This document shows, piece by piece, positions 30,174-44,037 of a stretch of DNA of 64,000 bases. The DNA is taken from contig PLNW01000069.1 of the NCBI GenBank assembly GCA_003142855.1, positions 1 through 64,000 of the forward strand, written 5' to 3'. Position 1 is the stretch's first letter; each line of letters starts with the position of its first letter. Below the pieces are notes generated by a model. The model was not told the DNA's origin. It saw nothing but the letters and a program-made list of their open reading frames with translations, and searched no databases. The position numbers and the translations under genes are program-made. The DNA is from Myxococcales bacterium (lineage in GTDB: Bacteria; Myxococcota_A; Polyangia; Fen-1088).

Positions 30174-30860
30174 CTACGGCTTGTCAGCCTTCTTCTGCGC
30201 CTTGACTGGCCAGGGCTTGCCAGCCAGCGACTGGCAGGTGGTGCCCGCCGGAACCGGGCGGTAGGCCAAGGTTCCGCGCTGGGTTTCGCTGCTGTCGCCC
30301 GCCATGGCCCGCAGACACAGCCCGCTCGCTCCGAGAATCTGCTGTTTCTCCACAACCTGAAGCTCACCGGAAAGGCCATTGCTGTCGAGCTGCGCCCGCT
30401 CGACGGTGTAGTGCGACTGGCTCGAAACGTAGACATCACCCGAGCAGAAGGTCCCGCTGACCGTGAGGGTTGCACCCGGCTTCCCGTCGCCATCCATGTC
30501 TTCGCGTCCCCAGTCCACCTCCCAGGGCGCGATTTTCGCCTGGCCGTCGGCGGCCACGTCGATGATCACCGTCGAAGTGGGCATATGAGACACGGCTGCG
30601 TGCGAGAACGCGACAGTCACGCCCTTGATCGGCTTGCTCTCGACACGACAGAAGTGCTGGCGCAACTCGATGCGATCACCCCGTCGCTGTACCTTCGCGA
30701 GAACGAAGTTCTCCGCCTCGTCGAGCACGTCGCTGTGAAGGGGCACATGGCGCATCCCGCGCAGGATGTGATGGCCGGCCCATAGCTCAACCGGTGATGC
30801 CTCGACGGGCGGCGTTTCGCCGAGAAGGAGGAGAGCGAGCAGGGGAGCAAGGATGAACAT
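30174..30860 (-). CDS. Secreted protein of unknown function
   Basis: Signal peptide MFILAPLLALLLLGETPPVEA; complete ORF. Confidence 0.6.
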   Translation of the reverse strand: MFILAPLLALLLLGETPPVEASPVELWAGHHILRGMRHVPLHSDVLDEAENFVLAKVQRRGDRIELRQHFCRVESKPIKGVTVAFSHAAVSHMPTSTVIIDVAADGQAKIAPWEVDWGREDMDGDGKPGATLTVSGTFCSGDVYVSSQSHYTVERAQLDSNGLSGELQVVEKQQILGASGLCLRAMAGDSSETQRGTLAYRPVPAGTTCQSLAGKPWPVKAQKKADKP

Positions 30861-30867
30861 GAGAGAT

Positions 30868-30905
30868 TGCAGATGTCACCACAAAGTGCGCGGAGTTCAC
30901 AGAAA
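30868..30905. repeat. Possible dispersed intergenic repeat
   Basis: gtcaccacaaagtgcgcggagttcacagaaaggaa; resembles the CACCACAGAG..CGGAGTTCACAGAG-type elements in many bacterial genomes. Confidence 0.35.
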
Positions 30906-31105
30906 GGAATGCTGTCTTCCTGCGCAGCGAATCTGGATCAGATTTACTTCCGAGACCCGGCCGACAAGCCGGCCCGATGACGAAGCCGGCGCGAGCACCG
31001 GAGCGGAGCATACACACGGTATGTGAGCACCGGAGCGCAGCGACGGCACAGTCAGCGGGTCGGATCGTCGGCCGTCGGTGAATCGAAGAACTGACGTGGA
31101 AATTG

Positions 31106-33604
31106 TTAACTTCCTGTGGCCGCTCGCTGGTCGGTCTGCGACGACGGGGCGCTGAGGTAGTCGGGCAGCGTTCGCCCGGCAACCTGCAACCACGTGCGCG
31201 CCAGCCGCCGGCCGAGCACCCGGTCGGCCGAGGTGAGCATGCGGTAGGCCGCCTCGCGCACCAGCTTGTTGCGCACCCGGTACGCCACCTCGCCGCCGTC
31301 CGCTTGCCTCTGCACCAGGTCGCGCATGACCAGGTTCTCCAACCACTCGCCCATCTCGCGCCGGCTGGCCTCGCCCAACACCGCGACCAGCGCCTCGGCC
31401 GAGAAGAACTTGTCACCATACAGGCTCGCCGCGCGCAACACCCGCCGTACCTCGGGGGACAGGCAATCGAAACGCGCTTCGACCGCGGCCAGCACCACGT
31501 CCGGCACTCCCGCCCGGCCCACTGCGATGGCGTCCGCCATCTCCTCCAGGAACATGGGATTGCCTTCCCAGCGCTCGAGCACGAAGTGCTCGGCCTCGGC
31601 CGTCAGGGGTGGAGTACGCAGGCGCAGCAGGTTCTGCCCGGCCTTGCGTGGCAAAGGTGCCAGGCGGATGTACTCGACCATGCGTTCGCCCCACAAGCCG
31701 GGGAAGCGCTCCTCCACCTCCGGCCGACCCAGGGCCAGCACCAACAGCGGCTGATCCGAGAAGAGACCCAACACCTCGTCCATGACCTGCACGCTGGCCG
31801 CATCCGCCCACTGCAAGTCCTCCAACACCACCACCGGAGCGCCGGCCGAGCCCTTGCCGCGCAGCCACTGTACGAATCCCCGCTTGATTTCGGCCGCCTC
31901 GCGTCCCGCGGTCTGGATGCCGGCAGCGGCCAGCAAGGAGGCCAGCAGCGAGAAATCTGCTTCGGGCCGAACCAGCGTTCCCGTGCAGCGAACAATGTTC
32001 CCGGGTAGCTCCCCCGTGAGAGAAAGGAACTCACGCGCCAAGCGCGTTTTTCCGGTGCCGGCCCCGCCTATCGCCAGTGCCGCGCGCGCCACCCGTTCGC
32101 GCACACATTCCTCGCGCAGCGACATCAGCAAGTCCAGCTCCCGCTCCCGTCCCACCAGCGGGATCACCTGACCGCCCACGCTGCGTGGCCGCTCTGGCCC
32201 TGCCCCACCAGTTTCGGCAAACAGCAGCGCGACTCCATCCGCATCTCCCACGACGAAGCGGGCGGGCAAGAGGCGCCGCGTGGTCTCATCGATCCGGACC
32301 GTCCCGGCCTGCTGGTTTTGCATGAGCGCGGGCAAGGAATCCATGAGACGGCCAGCCGGAACCCGTGCCATGAAAGCCGCCCGGCCCGCCCCGATCGCGA
32401 TCTTCGCGTCCGGCTCCATATCGCGCAGCACGAGAGCGGCGCGCGCAATCTGCGTGGCCTGCTCACGCGCCGTCCCCACGGCCGGCGCGGTCACCAGAAG
32501 CGTGCGATCAATGAGACGGTCCATCTCGCCACCCAGCGCCCGTATCGCTGCCTCCAAGGCGGCCACGCGCTCCGGGCTGTCGTCCTTGACTTCAGCCGTC
32601 TTGAGCGCGGCCTGCCAGGGGAATGCCGCGCGGGGTCCGAGGCGGCGGTCCCGCACCGTCCGCCGCGAACCATCGACCGGCGGCCGCCGCCCCAGCGAGA
32701 TCAGCATCGCGCAGATGGTGCGCTCCTCGGATTCGCTGATGCAGCTGGGCCGCAACGGGGAAGGTGGCTTGGCCGAGGCGGTTTCCTCGCCCAGATCGCC
32801 CAGCCGTTGCGCCAGGGCGCGAAACTCGCCCGCCACTATGCCAGCCGACTGAGGCCGCGCGTCCGGATCGGGAGCCAACATGCGGTGGATGATCTGCTCC
32901 AGCTCAGGCGGCACGTTCGATCGGCGCGACGACAGCGGTACCACTGTGCCCGCGCACACCTTCTGCATCACCTCGGTGGCATTGTCTCCGGTAAAGGGCG
33001 GTTCACCGGTCAGCGCCTCGTACAACACACATCCGAGAGAGAAGATATCGGCCCGGCCATCCACGTCGTGACGGCCGCGAGCCTGCTCGGGCGATGCGTA
33101 GAGCGGCGTCCCCACGGTCGAGCCCTTGTGCGTGAATCGCTTGGGGTCGAGCACGCGGCGGGCGATGCCGAAATCGAGGATGCGCGTGTTGGTGAGCCGC
33201 CAGCCCACCAGAAAGATGTTGCTTGGTTTGATATCGCGATGGACCACGCCGCGCTCATGGGCAGCGGCCAGCGCGTCCAGCACCCGATAGGCCACGTGCG
33301 CGACAGCCGCCGGTCCCAGAGAGCCGCGCGACAGGCGATCTTCCAAAGTCTCGCCCTCGAGCCACTCCATGGCGATGAAGGGCGATCCATGGGGTGCTGT
33401 CCCTCGATCGAAATAGCGGACGATGCCCGGATGTAGCAATTCCGCCAGGAGGTGCGCCTCCTGATCAAAACGCGCACTTTCAGTGGCGGTCCGTACGTGA
33501 AGCACCTTGAGAGCAACCACCATCCCTGTCCGCCGATCGATCGCCTGATACACGGTACCCATCCCACCCGTGCCTGCCTCGCTTTTTATCTCAAAGCGAT
33601 CCAT
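31106..33604 (-). CDS. Serine/threonine protein kinase with C-terminal AAA/STAND-like ATPase
   Basis: RFEIKSEAGTGGMGTVYQAIDRRTGMVVALKVL, GVVHRDIKPSNIFL, DFGIA, GTPLYASPEQARG; IGGAGTGKTRLAREFL, VVVLEDLQWAD. Confidence 0.9.
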   Translation of the reverse strand: MDRFEIKSEAGTGGMGTVYQAIDRRTGMVVALKVLHVRTATESARFDQEAHLLAELLHPGIVRYFDRGTAPHGSPFIAMEWLEGETLEDRLSRGSLGPAAVAHVAYRVLDALAAAHERGVVHRDIKPSNIFLVGWRLTNTRILDFGIARRVLDPKRFTHKGSTVGTPLYASPEQARGRHDVDGRADIFSLGCVLYEALTGEPPFTGDNATEVMQKVCAGTVVPLSSRRSNVPPELEQIIHRMLAPDPDARPQSAGIVAGEFRALAQRLGDLGEETASAKPPSPLRPSCISESEERTICAMLISLGRRPPVDGSRRTVRDRRLGPRAAFPWQAALKTAEVKDDSPERVAALEAAIRALGGEMDRLIDRTLLVTAPAVGTAREQATQIARAALVLRDMEPDAKIAIGAGRAAFMARVPAGRLMDSLPALMQNQQAGTVRIDETTRRLLPARFVVGDADGVALLFAETGGAGPERPRSVGGQVIPLVGRERELDLLMSLREECVRERVARAALAIGGAGTGKTRLAREFLSLTGELPGNIVRCTGTLVRPEADFSLLASLLAAAGIQTAGREAAEIKRGFVQWLRGKGSAGAPVVVLEDLQWADAASVQVMDEVLGLFSDQPLLVLALGRPEVEERFPGLWGERMVEYIRLAPLPRKAGQNLLRLRTPPLTAEAEHFVLERWEGNPMFLEEMADAIAVGRAGVPDVVLAAVEARFDCLSPEVRRVLRAASLYGDKFFSAEALVAVLGEASRREMGEWLENLVMRDLVQRQADGGEVAYRVRNKLVREAAYRMLTSADRVLGRRLARTWLQVAGRTLPDYLSAPSSQTDQRAATGS

Positions 33605-33728
33605 GAAGTCCGTGCCGCCCGCTGGTGTTCGAGACTTCACTGGTCACCTAATCGGCACGAAGATTGGCTCTCTTGAGGCAGCTTGACAAGGACTCAAGTA
33701 TCATTAATCGTAACATCAGGATTGCCGG

Positions 33729-34726
33729 ATGGGTACAATCGCATCAGCCGTTGATCTACTTCGCCTTTTCGGTGACTCTACACGTCTGCGCCTGGCTTCT
33801 CTGCTTGAAAAAAACGAGCTGACCGTTGCGGAAATAACCAAGATTACTCAGCTTCCCCAGTCGCGGGTGTCGACTCATCTCGGTAAGCTTCGGGACGCCG
33901 GTGTGCTGCGCGACCGGCGCGAGGGCGCGTTGGCCTACTACACGATGAACGGCGGCAGTGCACCGGCCAGCGTGCACCGGCTGTGGACCCTGCTGGGCCG
34001 CGAGCTGGACGAGCCACTTCTGCGCAGCGATCGGGAGCGCTGCCAGGCTGTGCTGCGCGCGCGGCAGGGTACCGCCAACTGGCCCGACGCCGTGGCCGGT
34101 GAGATGGAGCGGCACTACTCACCAGGTCGGACCTGGGAGGCTACCGCGATCGGCATGCTGGGCCTGTTGCACCTGGGCGAGGTGCTCGACGCCGGGTCGG
34201 GCGACGGGACCATCGCCGCCCTCTTGGCTTCGCGCAGCCGGCGCGTGACCTGCCTGGATATCAGCCCCAAGGTGCTGCAAGCCTGTCGCAAGCGGCTGCA
34301 AGGCCTGGACAACGTGGAGTTTGTGCTGGGTGACGTGCAAGGGTTGCGATTCGCGGATGCGAGCTTTGACCAGGTGCTGCTGCTCAACCTGCTGACCTAC
34401 GCGACCGATCCTGCGCGGGCACTGGCCGAGGCGGCTCGCGTGCTTCGACCGGGTGGCGATCTGGTCGTGACCACGCTGGCAGCCCATGAGCAGCGCGAAG
34501 TGACCGCCGGCTACGGCCACGTGCAGGCGGGCTTCCGGCCGCAGGCGTTGCGGGATTGGTTGACCGAAGCCGGGCTGGTCGTGGACCGCTGCGAGGTAAC
34601 CTCGCGGGAAAAGCGAGCACCCCATTTCGCCGTGGTAAGCGCCTTTGCGCGCAAGGCTGCGCGCCGGACGGGCGCGCGCAAGCCGACAGATGAAACCGGA
34701 TCGCCCGTCGAGAAAGAGGAGCCCTC

Positions 34727-34730
<4 letters not shown>
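33729..34730 (+). CDS. ArsR-family HTH fused to a SAM-dependent methyltransferase
   Basis: N-terminal [51 protein letters not shown]-terminal [20 protein letters not shown]...[35 protein letters not shown]. Confidence 0.88.
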
Positions 34731-38407
<3,677 letters not shown>

Positions 38408-38432
38408 CCAAGGCCGCTAGACCGTTCGTCTC

Positions 38433-38495
38433 GGCGGCCACCCACAGCCGAGAACGCAGAGGTGAGAGGGGAGGCCACAGAGCCGGAGAAGCCGC
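38433..38495. repeat. Dispersed intergenic repeat, copy 2
   Basis: ccgagaacgcagaggtgagaggggaggccacagagccggaga matches the copy at 18233-18290. Confidence 0.6.
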
Positions 38496-38578
38496 AGTCA
38501 TGTTCTGTCGCGCCTAATGAATCTCCGCGGCTTGCGAAGAAATGCGGGCTTAGTACCATTAGAGGTCGAGCGTGTTTG

Positions 38579-39280
38579 ATGGATGTTGAGATTGCCTTCC
38601 GCCTCAACCTGGTGCACGGCCGGTGTGTGGGCGTGCGCATACCAAGCGAGGTGGATGAGAAGGTCTTGGCAGAGTTGGTTCCCGAGGAACGCAGCTTCGT
38701 ATCAACCCTGGCTTCTGGCCGTCACCCAAGCTGGGTCGCGGGCCGGCTCGCCCTGCGTGAGGCGTTTCGCGACCTCGGCATCGAGCCCGGCCCGATCCTC
38801 GCCACCCGGCGTGGCGCACCGGCGCTGTCGTCTGACCTGGTCGGCTCCATTAGTCACAAACGCACGTTGGCGGTCGGGCTGGCGGGCCGCCGGGAGGGCG
38901 GCGCCAGCATCGGGGTAGACCTGGAAACCTGTCCCCCGGCCCTTTCGTCGGTGCAGGAGGTCAACTCCCAGGCGCGGCCGGACGTACGCACGCGCGTGCT
39001 CACCCCGAATGAGCTGGCTCGGCTCGAGCGCGTGCCGGAGGAGCACCGCCGGCGCACGGTCATCTTGCACTTCTCGCTCAAGGAGGCCCTGTACAAAGCC
39101 ATCGATCCGCTGGTGGGTCGGCACGTGGCGTTTCACGAGGCCAGCATAACCCCTTTGCCCGACGGGTCCGCCTCCATCGCGTTGGCCTTGTCCGAGAACG
39201 ACGGGACCTTCGCCTCCACCGCCTTCTGGACCGAGGTCGAGGATCACTTCCTCACCACGGCCCGAGTGCAGCGACAGTAG
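38579..39280 (+). CDS. 4'-phosphopantetheinyl transferase superfamily protein
   Basis: VGSISHKRTLAVGLA, GVDLE, LHFSLKEALYKAIDPLVGRHVAFHEA. Confidence 0.85.
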   Translation: MDVEIAFRLNLVHGRCVGVRIPSEVDEKVLAELVPEERSFVSTLASGRHPSWVAGRLALREAFRDLGIEPGPILATRRGAPALSSDLVGSISHKRTLAVGLAGRREGGASIGVDLETCPPALSSVQEVNSQARPDVRTRVLTPNELARLERVPEEHRRRTVILHFSLKEALYKAIDPLVGRHVAFHEASITPLPDGSASIALALSENDGTFASTAFWTEVEDHFLTTARVQRQ

Positions 39281-39283
39281 CGG

Positions 39284-39425
39284 TCAGCGGATCACGCGAA
39301 ACTGGGCGCCGAACTGCTTCCAGTCGAGATCAAGCGGACGCGCCTTGCCGGGCCAGTTCGCCGACGCCTGTTCGGATAGCTGCACGCGCTCGTCGAAGCC
39401 AGGGTGGGTGCTGATGTACTGGATC
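39284..39425 (-). pseudogene. 3' remnant of an M48-family metalloprotease gene
   Basis: Only IQYISTHPGFDERVQLSEQASANWPGKARPLDLDWKQFGAQFRVIR-stop remains; STHPGFDER resembles the M48 C-terminal motif. Confidence 0.5.
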
Positions 39426-39472
39426 ACGGGTGGCAAGATTCTGTCAACCGATGGTGCTAAAAGAATGGCGCC

Positions 39473-39781
39473 ATGCCGCGCATTCAACCCGACGAGGTCC
39501 GAACCATTGCGACGCTCGCCCGCCTGCGCCTGTCGCCGGAGGAGATCGAGCGCATGACCCATGAGCTGGACGCGATCCTCGAATACATCGACACGGTGAA
39601 GAACCTGGACACGGACAACACCGAGCCGATGACCCACGCCGTGCCCTTCGACTGTCCCCTGCGTGATGACCAGCCCGCGCCGTCGCTGTCGGTCGACGAA
39701 GCTCTGCAAAACGCGCCCCGGCGACGCGACTCCTTCTTCGAGGTGCCGCGCATCGTGCCCGGCGCCGGTGAGGGTTCCTAG
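39473..39781 (+). CDS. gatC: Asp/Glu-tRNA amidotransferase subunit GatC
   Basis: VRTIATLARLRLSPEEIERMTHELDAILEYIDTVKNLDT...MTHAV...LRDD. Confidence 0.92.
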   Translation: MPRIQPDEVRTIATLARLRLSPEEIERMTHELDAILEYIDTVKNLDTDNTEPMTHAVPFDCPLRDDQPAPSLSVDEALQNAPRRRDSFFEVPRIVPGAGEGS

Positions 39782-39783
39782 CC

Positions 39784-41259
39784 ATGGCGGCGCCACAAGT
39801 CGTGGGTGCTTCCATCGCCGAACTGGCCGATGGCGTGCGTGCGCGCAAATGGAAGGCCCGCGAGTTGGTCGAGTCCTATCTGGACCGCATCATGCGCCTG
39901 GATGGACGGCTGGGTTGCTACTTGCTGGTCGACGGCGACGGGGCGCGACGGCGCGCGGACCAAGTCGACGCCACGGTCGCTGCGGGTCGAGACCCGGGCC
40001 TGCTTGCCGGCGTGCCCGTTGGCCTCAAAGACATCTTCGTGACCCGGGGACTGGAAACCACGGCCGGGTCGAAGATCCTGCGCGGCTTCGTGCCGCCCTA
40101 TGAGTCGACGGTCTCCGCGCGCTTGGCTGCGGCGGGCGCCATTGCCCTGGGCAAGCTCAACATGGACGAGTTCGCCATGGGCTCGTCCAACGAGAACAGC
40201 GCCTTCAAACCCGTGCACAATCCCTGGGATCTGGAGCGCGTGCCTGGTGGATCCTCGGGCGGATCGGCGGCTTCGGTGGCAGCGTCGCTGTGCGCGGGCA
40301 GCCTGGGCACCGACACGGGCGGCTCGATTCGACAGCCGGCCTCGCTATGCGGTGTCGCGGGGATGAAACCGACCTACGGCCGCGTGTCCCGCTATGGCGT
40401 GATCGCGTTTGCCTCGTCGCTGGATCATCCGGGTCCCTTCGGCCGAACCGTCGAGGACGTGGCTACGCTCCTGGAAGTCATCGCCGGCCACGACCCCTGC
40501 GACGCGACCTCGATTCCCTCGCCGGTGGGCCGCTACCGGCAGGCCTGCGCCGCCGGGCTGGCCGGCATGCGCGTGGGCGTGCCCGAGGAGTACTTTCAGT
40601 CTGGCATGGATCCCGAGGTGGAGGCCGCTGTACGCGGGGCCATCGACGAGATCGCGCGCGCCGGTGCCAAGCTGGTACCGGTTTCGCTGCCTCACACCCA
40701 GTACGCGGTCGCGACTTACTATCTGGTCTGCATGGCCGAGGCCTCGTCGAACCTGGCGCGCTACGACGGTGTTCGCTACGGCCATCGCACGGCCGAGGCC
40801 GCGTCGCTGGACGAGCTGTACAGCAAGACCCGCGGTGAGGGTTTCGGCGCCGAGCCCAAGCTCCGGATCATCCTTGGCACCTACGTGCTGCGCTCGGGCT
40901 ACTACGAGGCTTACTACGGCAAGGCACTGCGCGTGCGGCGCAAGATCGCCGACGATTTCCGCGCGGCGTTCGGCCAGTGCGACGTGCTGGCCACGCCCAC
41001 CTCACCCACTGCCGCCTTCAAGTTGGGCGAGCGCATGGCCGACCCGCTGCAGATGTACCTGGCTGACATCTACACTGTGGCGCCGGCGCTGGCCGGCGTG
41101 CCTGCCCTGTCCCAGGGCTGCGGATTCACCAAAGGCAGCCTGCCCATCGGGTTGCAGCTCATCGGACCGCCGCTGGGCGAAGAAGCCGTGTTCCGCGTGG
41201 CGGGCGAATACCAGCGCCGCAGCGACTGGCACAAGCGACTGCCCAGGGATCCGTCATGA
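39784..41259 (+). CDS. gatA: Asp/Glu-tRNA amidotransferase subunit GatA
   Basis: AGVPVGLKDIFVTRGLETTAGSKIL, GGSSGGSAASVAA, GTDTGGSIRQPASLCGVAGMKPTYGRVSRYG. Confidence 0.96.
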   Translation: MAAPQVVGASIAELADGVRARKWKARELVESYLDRIMRLDGRLGCYLLVDGDGARRRADQVDATVAAGRDPGLLAGVPVGLKDIFVTRGLETTAGSKILRGFVPPYESTVSARLAAAGAIALGKLNMDEFAMGSSNENSAFKPVHNPWDLERVPGGSSGGSAASVAASLCAGSLGTDTGGSIRQPASLCGVAGMKPTYGRVSRYGVIAFASSLDHPGPFGRTVEDVATLLEVIAGHDPCDATSIPSPVGRYRQACAAGLAGMRVGVPEEYFQSGMDPEVEAAVRGAIDEIARAGAKLVPVSLPHTQYAVATYYLVCMAEASSNLARYDGVRYGHRTAEAASLDELYSKTRGEGFGAEPKLRIILGTYVLRSGYYEAYYGKALRVRRKIADDFRAAFGQCDVLATPTSPTAAFKLGERMADPLQMYLADIYTVAPALAGVPALSQGCGFTKGSLPIGLQLIGPPLGEEAVFRVAGEYQRRSDWHKRLPRDPS

Positions 41260-42695
41260 GCCTCGATCGATATGAAGCCGTCATTGGACTGGAGGTGCAT
41301 GTGCACCTGGCCAGCCGTTCCAAGATCTTCTCGTCGTCGTCGACCGCGTTCGGCGAGGAGCCAAATTCCTGCACCGATCCCGTGTGTCTGGGTCTACCGG
41401 GTGCACTGCCGGTGCTCAATCGGGCCGTGGTGGACGCAGCGGTGCGCCTGGGTCTGGCCGTGGGTTCGCACATCCGGCCGCGCTGTCGTTTCGCGCGCAA
41501 GCACTACTTCTATCCGGACTTGCCCAAGGGATTTCAGATCTCGCAGTACGAAGAGCCGCTGTGCGAAGGCGGCACGGTTGAGTTTCGCGTGGCTGGCGAG
41601 CCACGGCGCGTCCGCCTGACCCGCATCCACCTGGAGGACGACGCGGGCAAGAACATCCACGACGATTCGGGCGTCAGTTTCGTGGACTTCAACCGCGCGG
41701 GCGTGCCGCTGGTCGAGATCGTGAGCGAGCCCGACATTCGCTCGTCGGAAGAAGCGGCCGAGTACATGCGCGCGCTGCGCACCCTGGTGCGAACCCTGGG
41801 CATCAGCGACGGCAACATGGAAGAAGGATCGCTTCGTTGCGACGCCAACGTGTCCCTGCGATTGCACGGCGCCGAGAAGCTGGGCACCAAGGCCGAACTG
41901 AAGAACATCAACTCGTTCAAACACGTGCGCGAGGCCATCGAGCACGAGATCCGGCGCCAGACCGCTGTGTTGGATCGGGGCGAGGCGGTGGTGCAGGAAA
42001 CCCGGCTGTGGGATCCGGAGCGCGGCCTCTCGCAATCCATGCGCAGCAAGGAGCACGCGCATGACTACCGCTACTTCCCCGAGCCCGACCTGCCGCCGCT
42101 GGCCGTGGATCAAGCCTGGATCGAGCAAGCGCGGGCATCGCTGCCCGAGCTGCCCGAGAACCGTTACCGCCGCTACACCCGCGACCTGGGGCTTTCCGCG
42201 CAGGACGCGGGGGTGCTGATCTCCGAGCGCGAAATCGCTGACTACTTCGACGACGCCGGCAAGGCCTGCGCTGCTCCGGCAAAGAAGGTGGCCAACTGGA
42301 TCATCAATGAAGTGCTGGCTCGCGTGGGTGATGCGCGCGGGCTGGCTGCCGCAGACCTGCCGGTGCCTGCAGCGGCGCTGGCCGAGCTGGTGGATCTGGT
42401 CGAGAAGGGCACGCTTTCGGGCAAGCTGGCCAAGGACGTATTCGGTCGCATGTGGCAGGAGAAGCGACGGGCCGGCGACATCGTGGCCAGCGAGTCAGTG
42501 GCGCTGGTGTCCGATGCCGGCCTCATCGAAGAAACCTGCAAGAAGGTTGTGGCAGGATACCCGGACGAGGTGGCGCGTTTTCGTGCCGGCCAGAGCAAGC
42601 TGCTCGGCTTCTTCGTGGGCAAGGTGATGAAGGAAATGGGCGGCAAAGCCGACCCCAAGACCGCGAACGAAATCCTGCAGCGGCTGCTGGGTTAG
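41256..42695 (+). CDS. gatB: Asp/Glu-tRNA amidotransferase subunit GatB
   Basis: EAVIGLEVHVHLASRSKIFSSS, CLGLPGALPVLN, KHYFYPDLPKGFQISQYEEP. Confidence 0.96.
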   Translation: MSLDRYEAVIGLEVHVHLASRSKIFSSSSTAFGEEPNSCTDPVCLGLPGALPVLNRAVVDAAVRLGLAVGSHIRPRCRFARKHYFYPDLPKGFQISQYEEPLCEGGTVEFRVAGEPRRVRLTRIHLEDDAGKNIHDDSGVSFVDFNRAGVPLVEIVSEPDIRSSEEAAEYMRALRTLVRTLGISDGNMEEGSLRCDANVSLRLHGAEKLGTKAELKNINSFKHVREAIEHEIRRQTAVLDRGEAVVQETRLWDPERGLSQSMRSKEHAHDYRYFPEPDLPPLAVDQAWIEQARASLPELPENRYRRYTRDLGLSAQDAGVLISEREIADYFDDAGKACAAPAKKVANWIINEVLARVGDARGLAAADLPVPAAALAELVDLVEKGTLSGKLAKDVFGRMWQEKRRAGDIVASESVALVSDAGLIEETCKKVVAGYPDEVARFRAGQSKLLGFFVGKVMKEMGGKADPKTANEILQRLLG

Positions 42696-42770
42696 TACCG
42701 GGGCCGGGGCCGGCTGCCGGAGCCGGTTCCGTATCCGGTACCGGACGCCGACTCCGGCTCCCCTTCGGGG
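42696..42770. repeat. CCGG-rich degenerate short repeat
   Basis: Repeated ccgg units: taccggggccggggccggctgccggagccggttccgtatccggtaccgg. Confidence 0.6.
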
Positions 42771-42848
42771 ACTTCGGGACGGACAGCCCACCCTGCCCGC
42801 CCCGCGCGCTTTGCGCGCGCCCTCGCCGGCTACCGGCCACCGGATCCC

Positions 42849-43901
42849 CTAGTCGCACACCCCGATTTCCGAGATCGTGGTCTCGACCGCGAAGTCGGAC
42901 CCGGTCACGTGCCGCTCGGCGAAGAAGATGTTCATGGGGTAGATCTCGCCTTTGCTAAGGCCGAGCGTGGCGGCCTGGGCATCGAGATCCACGGTCTGGC
43001 TCTCGGTCTCGTGAATGCCGCCCAGATCGATCGCGAGCTTGCGGTTGATGAACACCCAGACGTCGTCGTCTCCGGAGAAAGTGAAGGTTTCACCGCCCTG
43101 GTAGCGAAAGCGGGTCGGTATCTCGACGGTGAAGTGATAGTTGTGCGGCTCCCCTTCGTTGCCGAAAAGCTGATTGTCGATGGGGAAGAAAGCCATGTCT
43201 TGGTAGGCATAGACGCCCGGCTGGGTCGGCGATGGCGAAAGCGGCAGACTGATGGTGGTCGAGAGGTTCACGCCGGGCACATCCCTGTACCACTCGTTGA
43301 AGGTATCCGGGCCGCTGACCGAATGCGAGACCCCGCTGTAGACCGGCTTGTCGTCTGGCCCCAGGTCCGGAGCCACGATGCCACGGTCGTCGTACAGCCA
43401 TTGCAGCGGTTCCATGTCCGGGAAGCTGGTGTGGAAGTCGCGAATCGTGGCGACCAGCGTGGGTTGCTTGGGCAGCGGTGCATCGCACGCGCCCCACAAG
43501 TTGTTGGTGCAGGTCCGGTTGCCGCTGCCGCAGACGCTGGTACAGGTCTCCACAACCGGCGCGACCTCACAGATTCCCGTTTTCTCGTTTTCGCAAAGCT
43601 GCGTGCCCTGGCCGCAGTCGTTCGTACAAGGAAGCCGGGTGCTGGGGATGACGCAGGCCTTCCACTGCTCGTTCTCGCATTCCTGGGTCCCCTGCCCGCA
43701 CACGCCTTGGCACGAACGCGTAACGGGAGGTACCTCGCAAACCTGCCAGGCGCCGTTGTGGCAGGGTTGCAGGCCTTCGCCGCATGTCGTCGAACACGGG
43801 CGCGTCTGGCCGTCTATTCCGCAGAAGTTGATGTGCAAGCCTCGATGGTCGCAGGCGACGCCAATCAAGGCCATCAACAACGCCAGACGGGGGGCTTTCA
43901 T
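42849..43901 (-). CDS. Lipoprotein with Cys-rich tandem repeats and a fibro-slime domain
   Basis: Signal/lipobox LMALIGVAC; CGQGTQECENEQW repeats; IRDFHTSFPDMEP...FTFSGDDDVWVFINRKLAIDLGGIHETESQTVDLD. Confidence 0.85.
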   Translation of the reverse strand: MKAPRLALLMALIGVACDHRGLHINFCGIDGQTRPCSTTCGEGLQPCHNGAWQVCEVPPVTRSCQGVCGQGTQECENEQWKACVIPSTRLPCTNDCGQGTQLCENEKTGICEVAPVVETCTSVCGSGNRTCTNNLWGACDAPLPKQPTLVATIRDFHTSFPDMEPLQWLYDDRGIVAPDLGPDDKPVYSGVSHSVSGPDTFNEWYRDVPGVNLSTTISLPLSPSPTQPGVYAYQDMAFFPIDNQLFGNEGEPHNYHFTVEIPTRFRYQGGETFTFSGDDDVWVFINRKLAIDLGGIHETESQTVDLDAQAATLGLSKGEIYPMNIFFAERHVTGSDFAVETTISEIGVCD

Positions 43902-44037
43902 GACGGATCAGGATACTCCCCCGAGCGAAGAAGTCCCCATGTCAAACTGCCACCCTGTTCTCTGGTGAACGTGTACACTACGTTTCGTCCGGACGAGGGC
44001 CGGGCCAACCAAACGTAACGAGACGAGGAGAGAGAAC

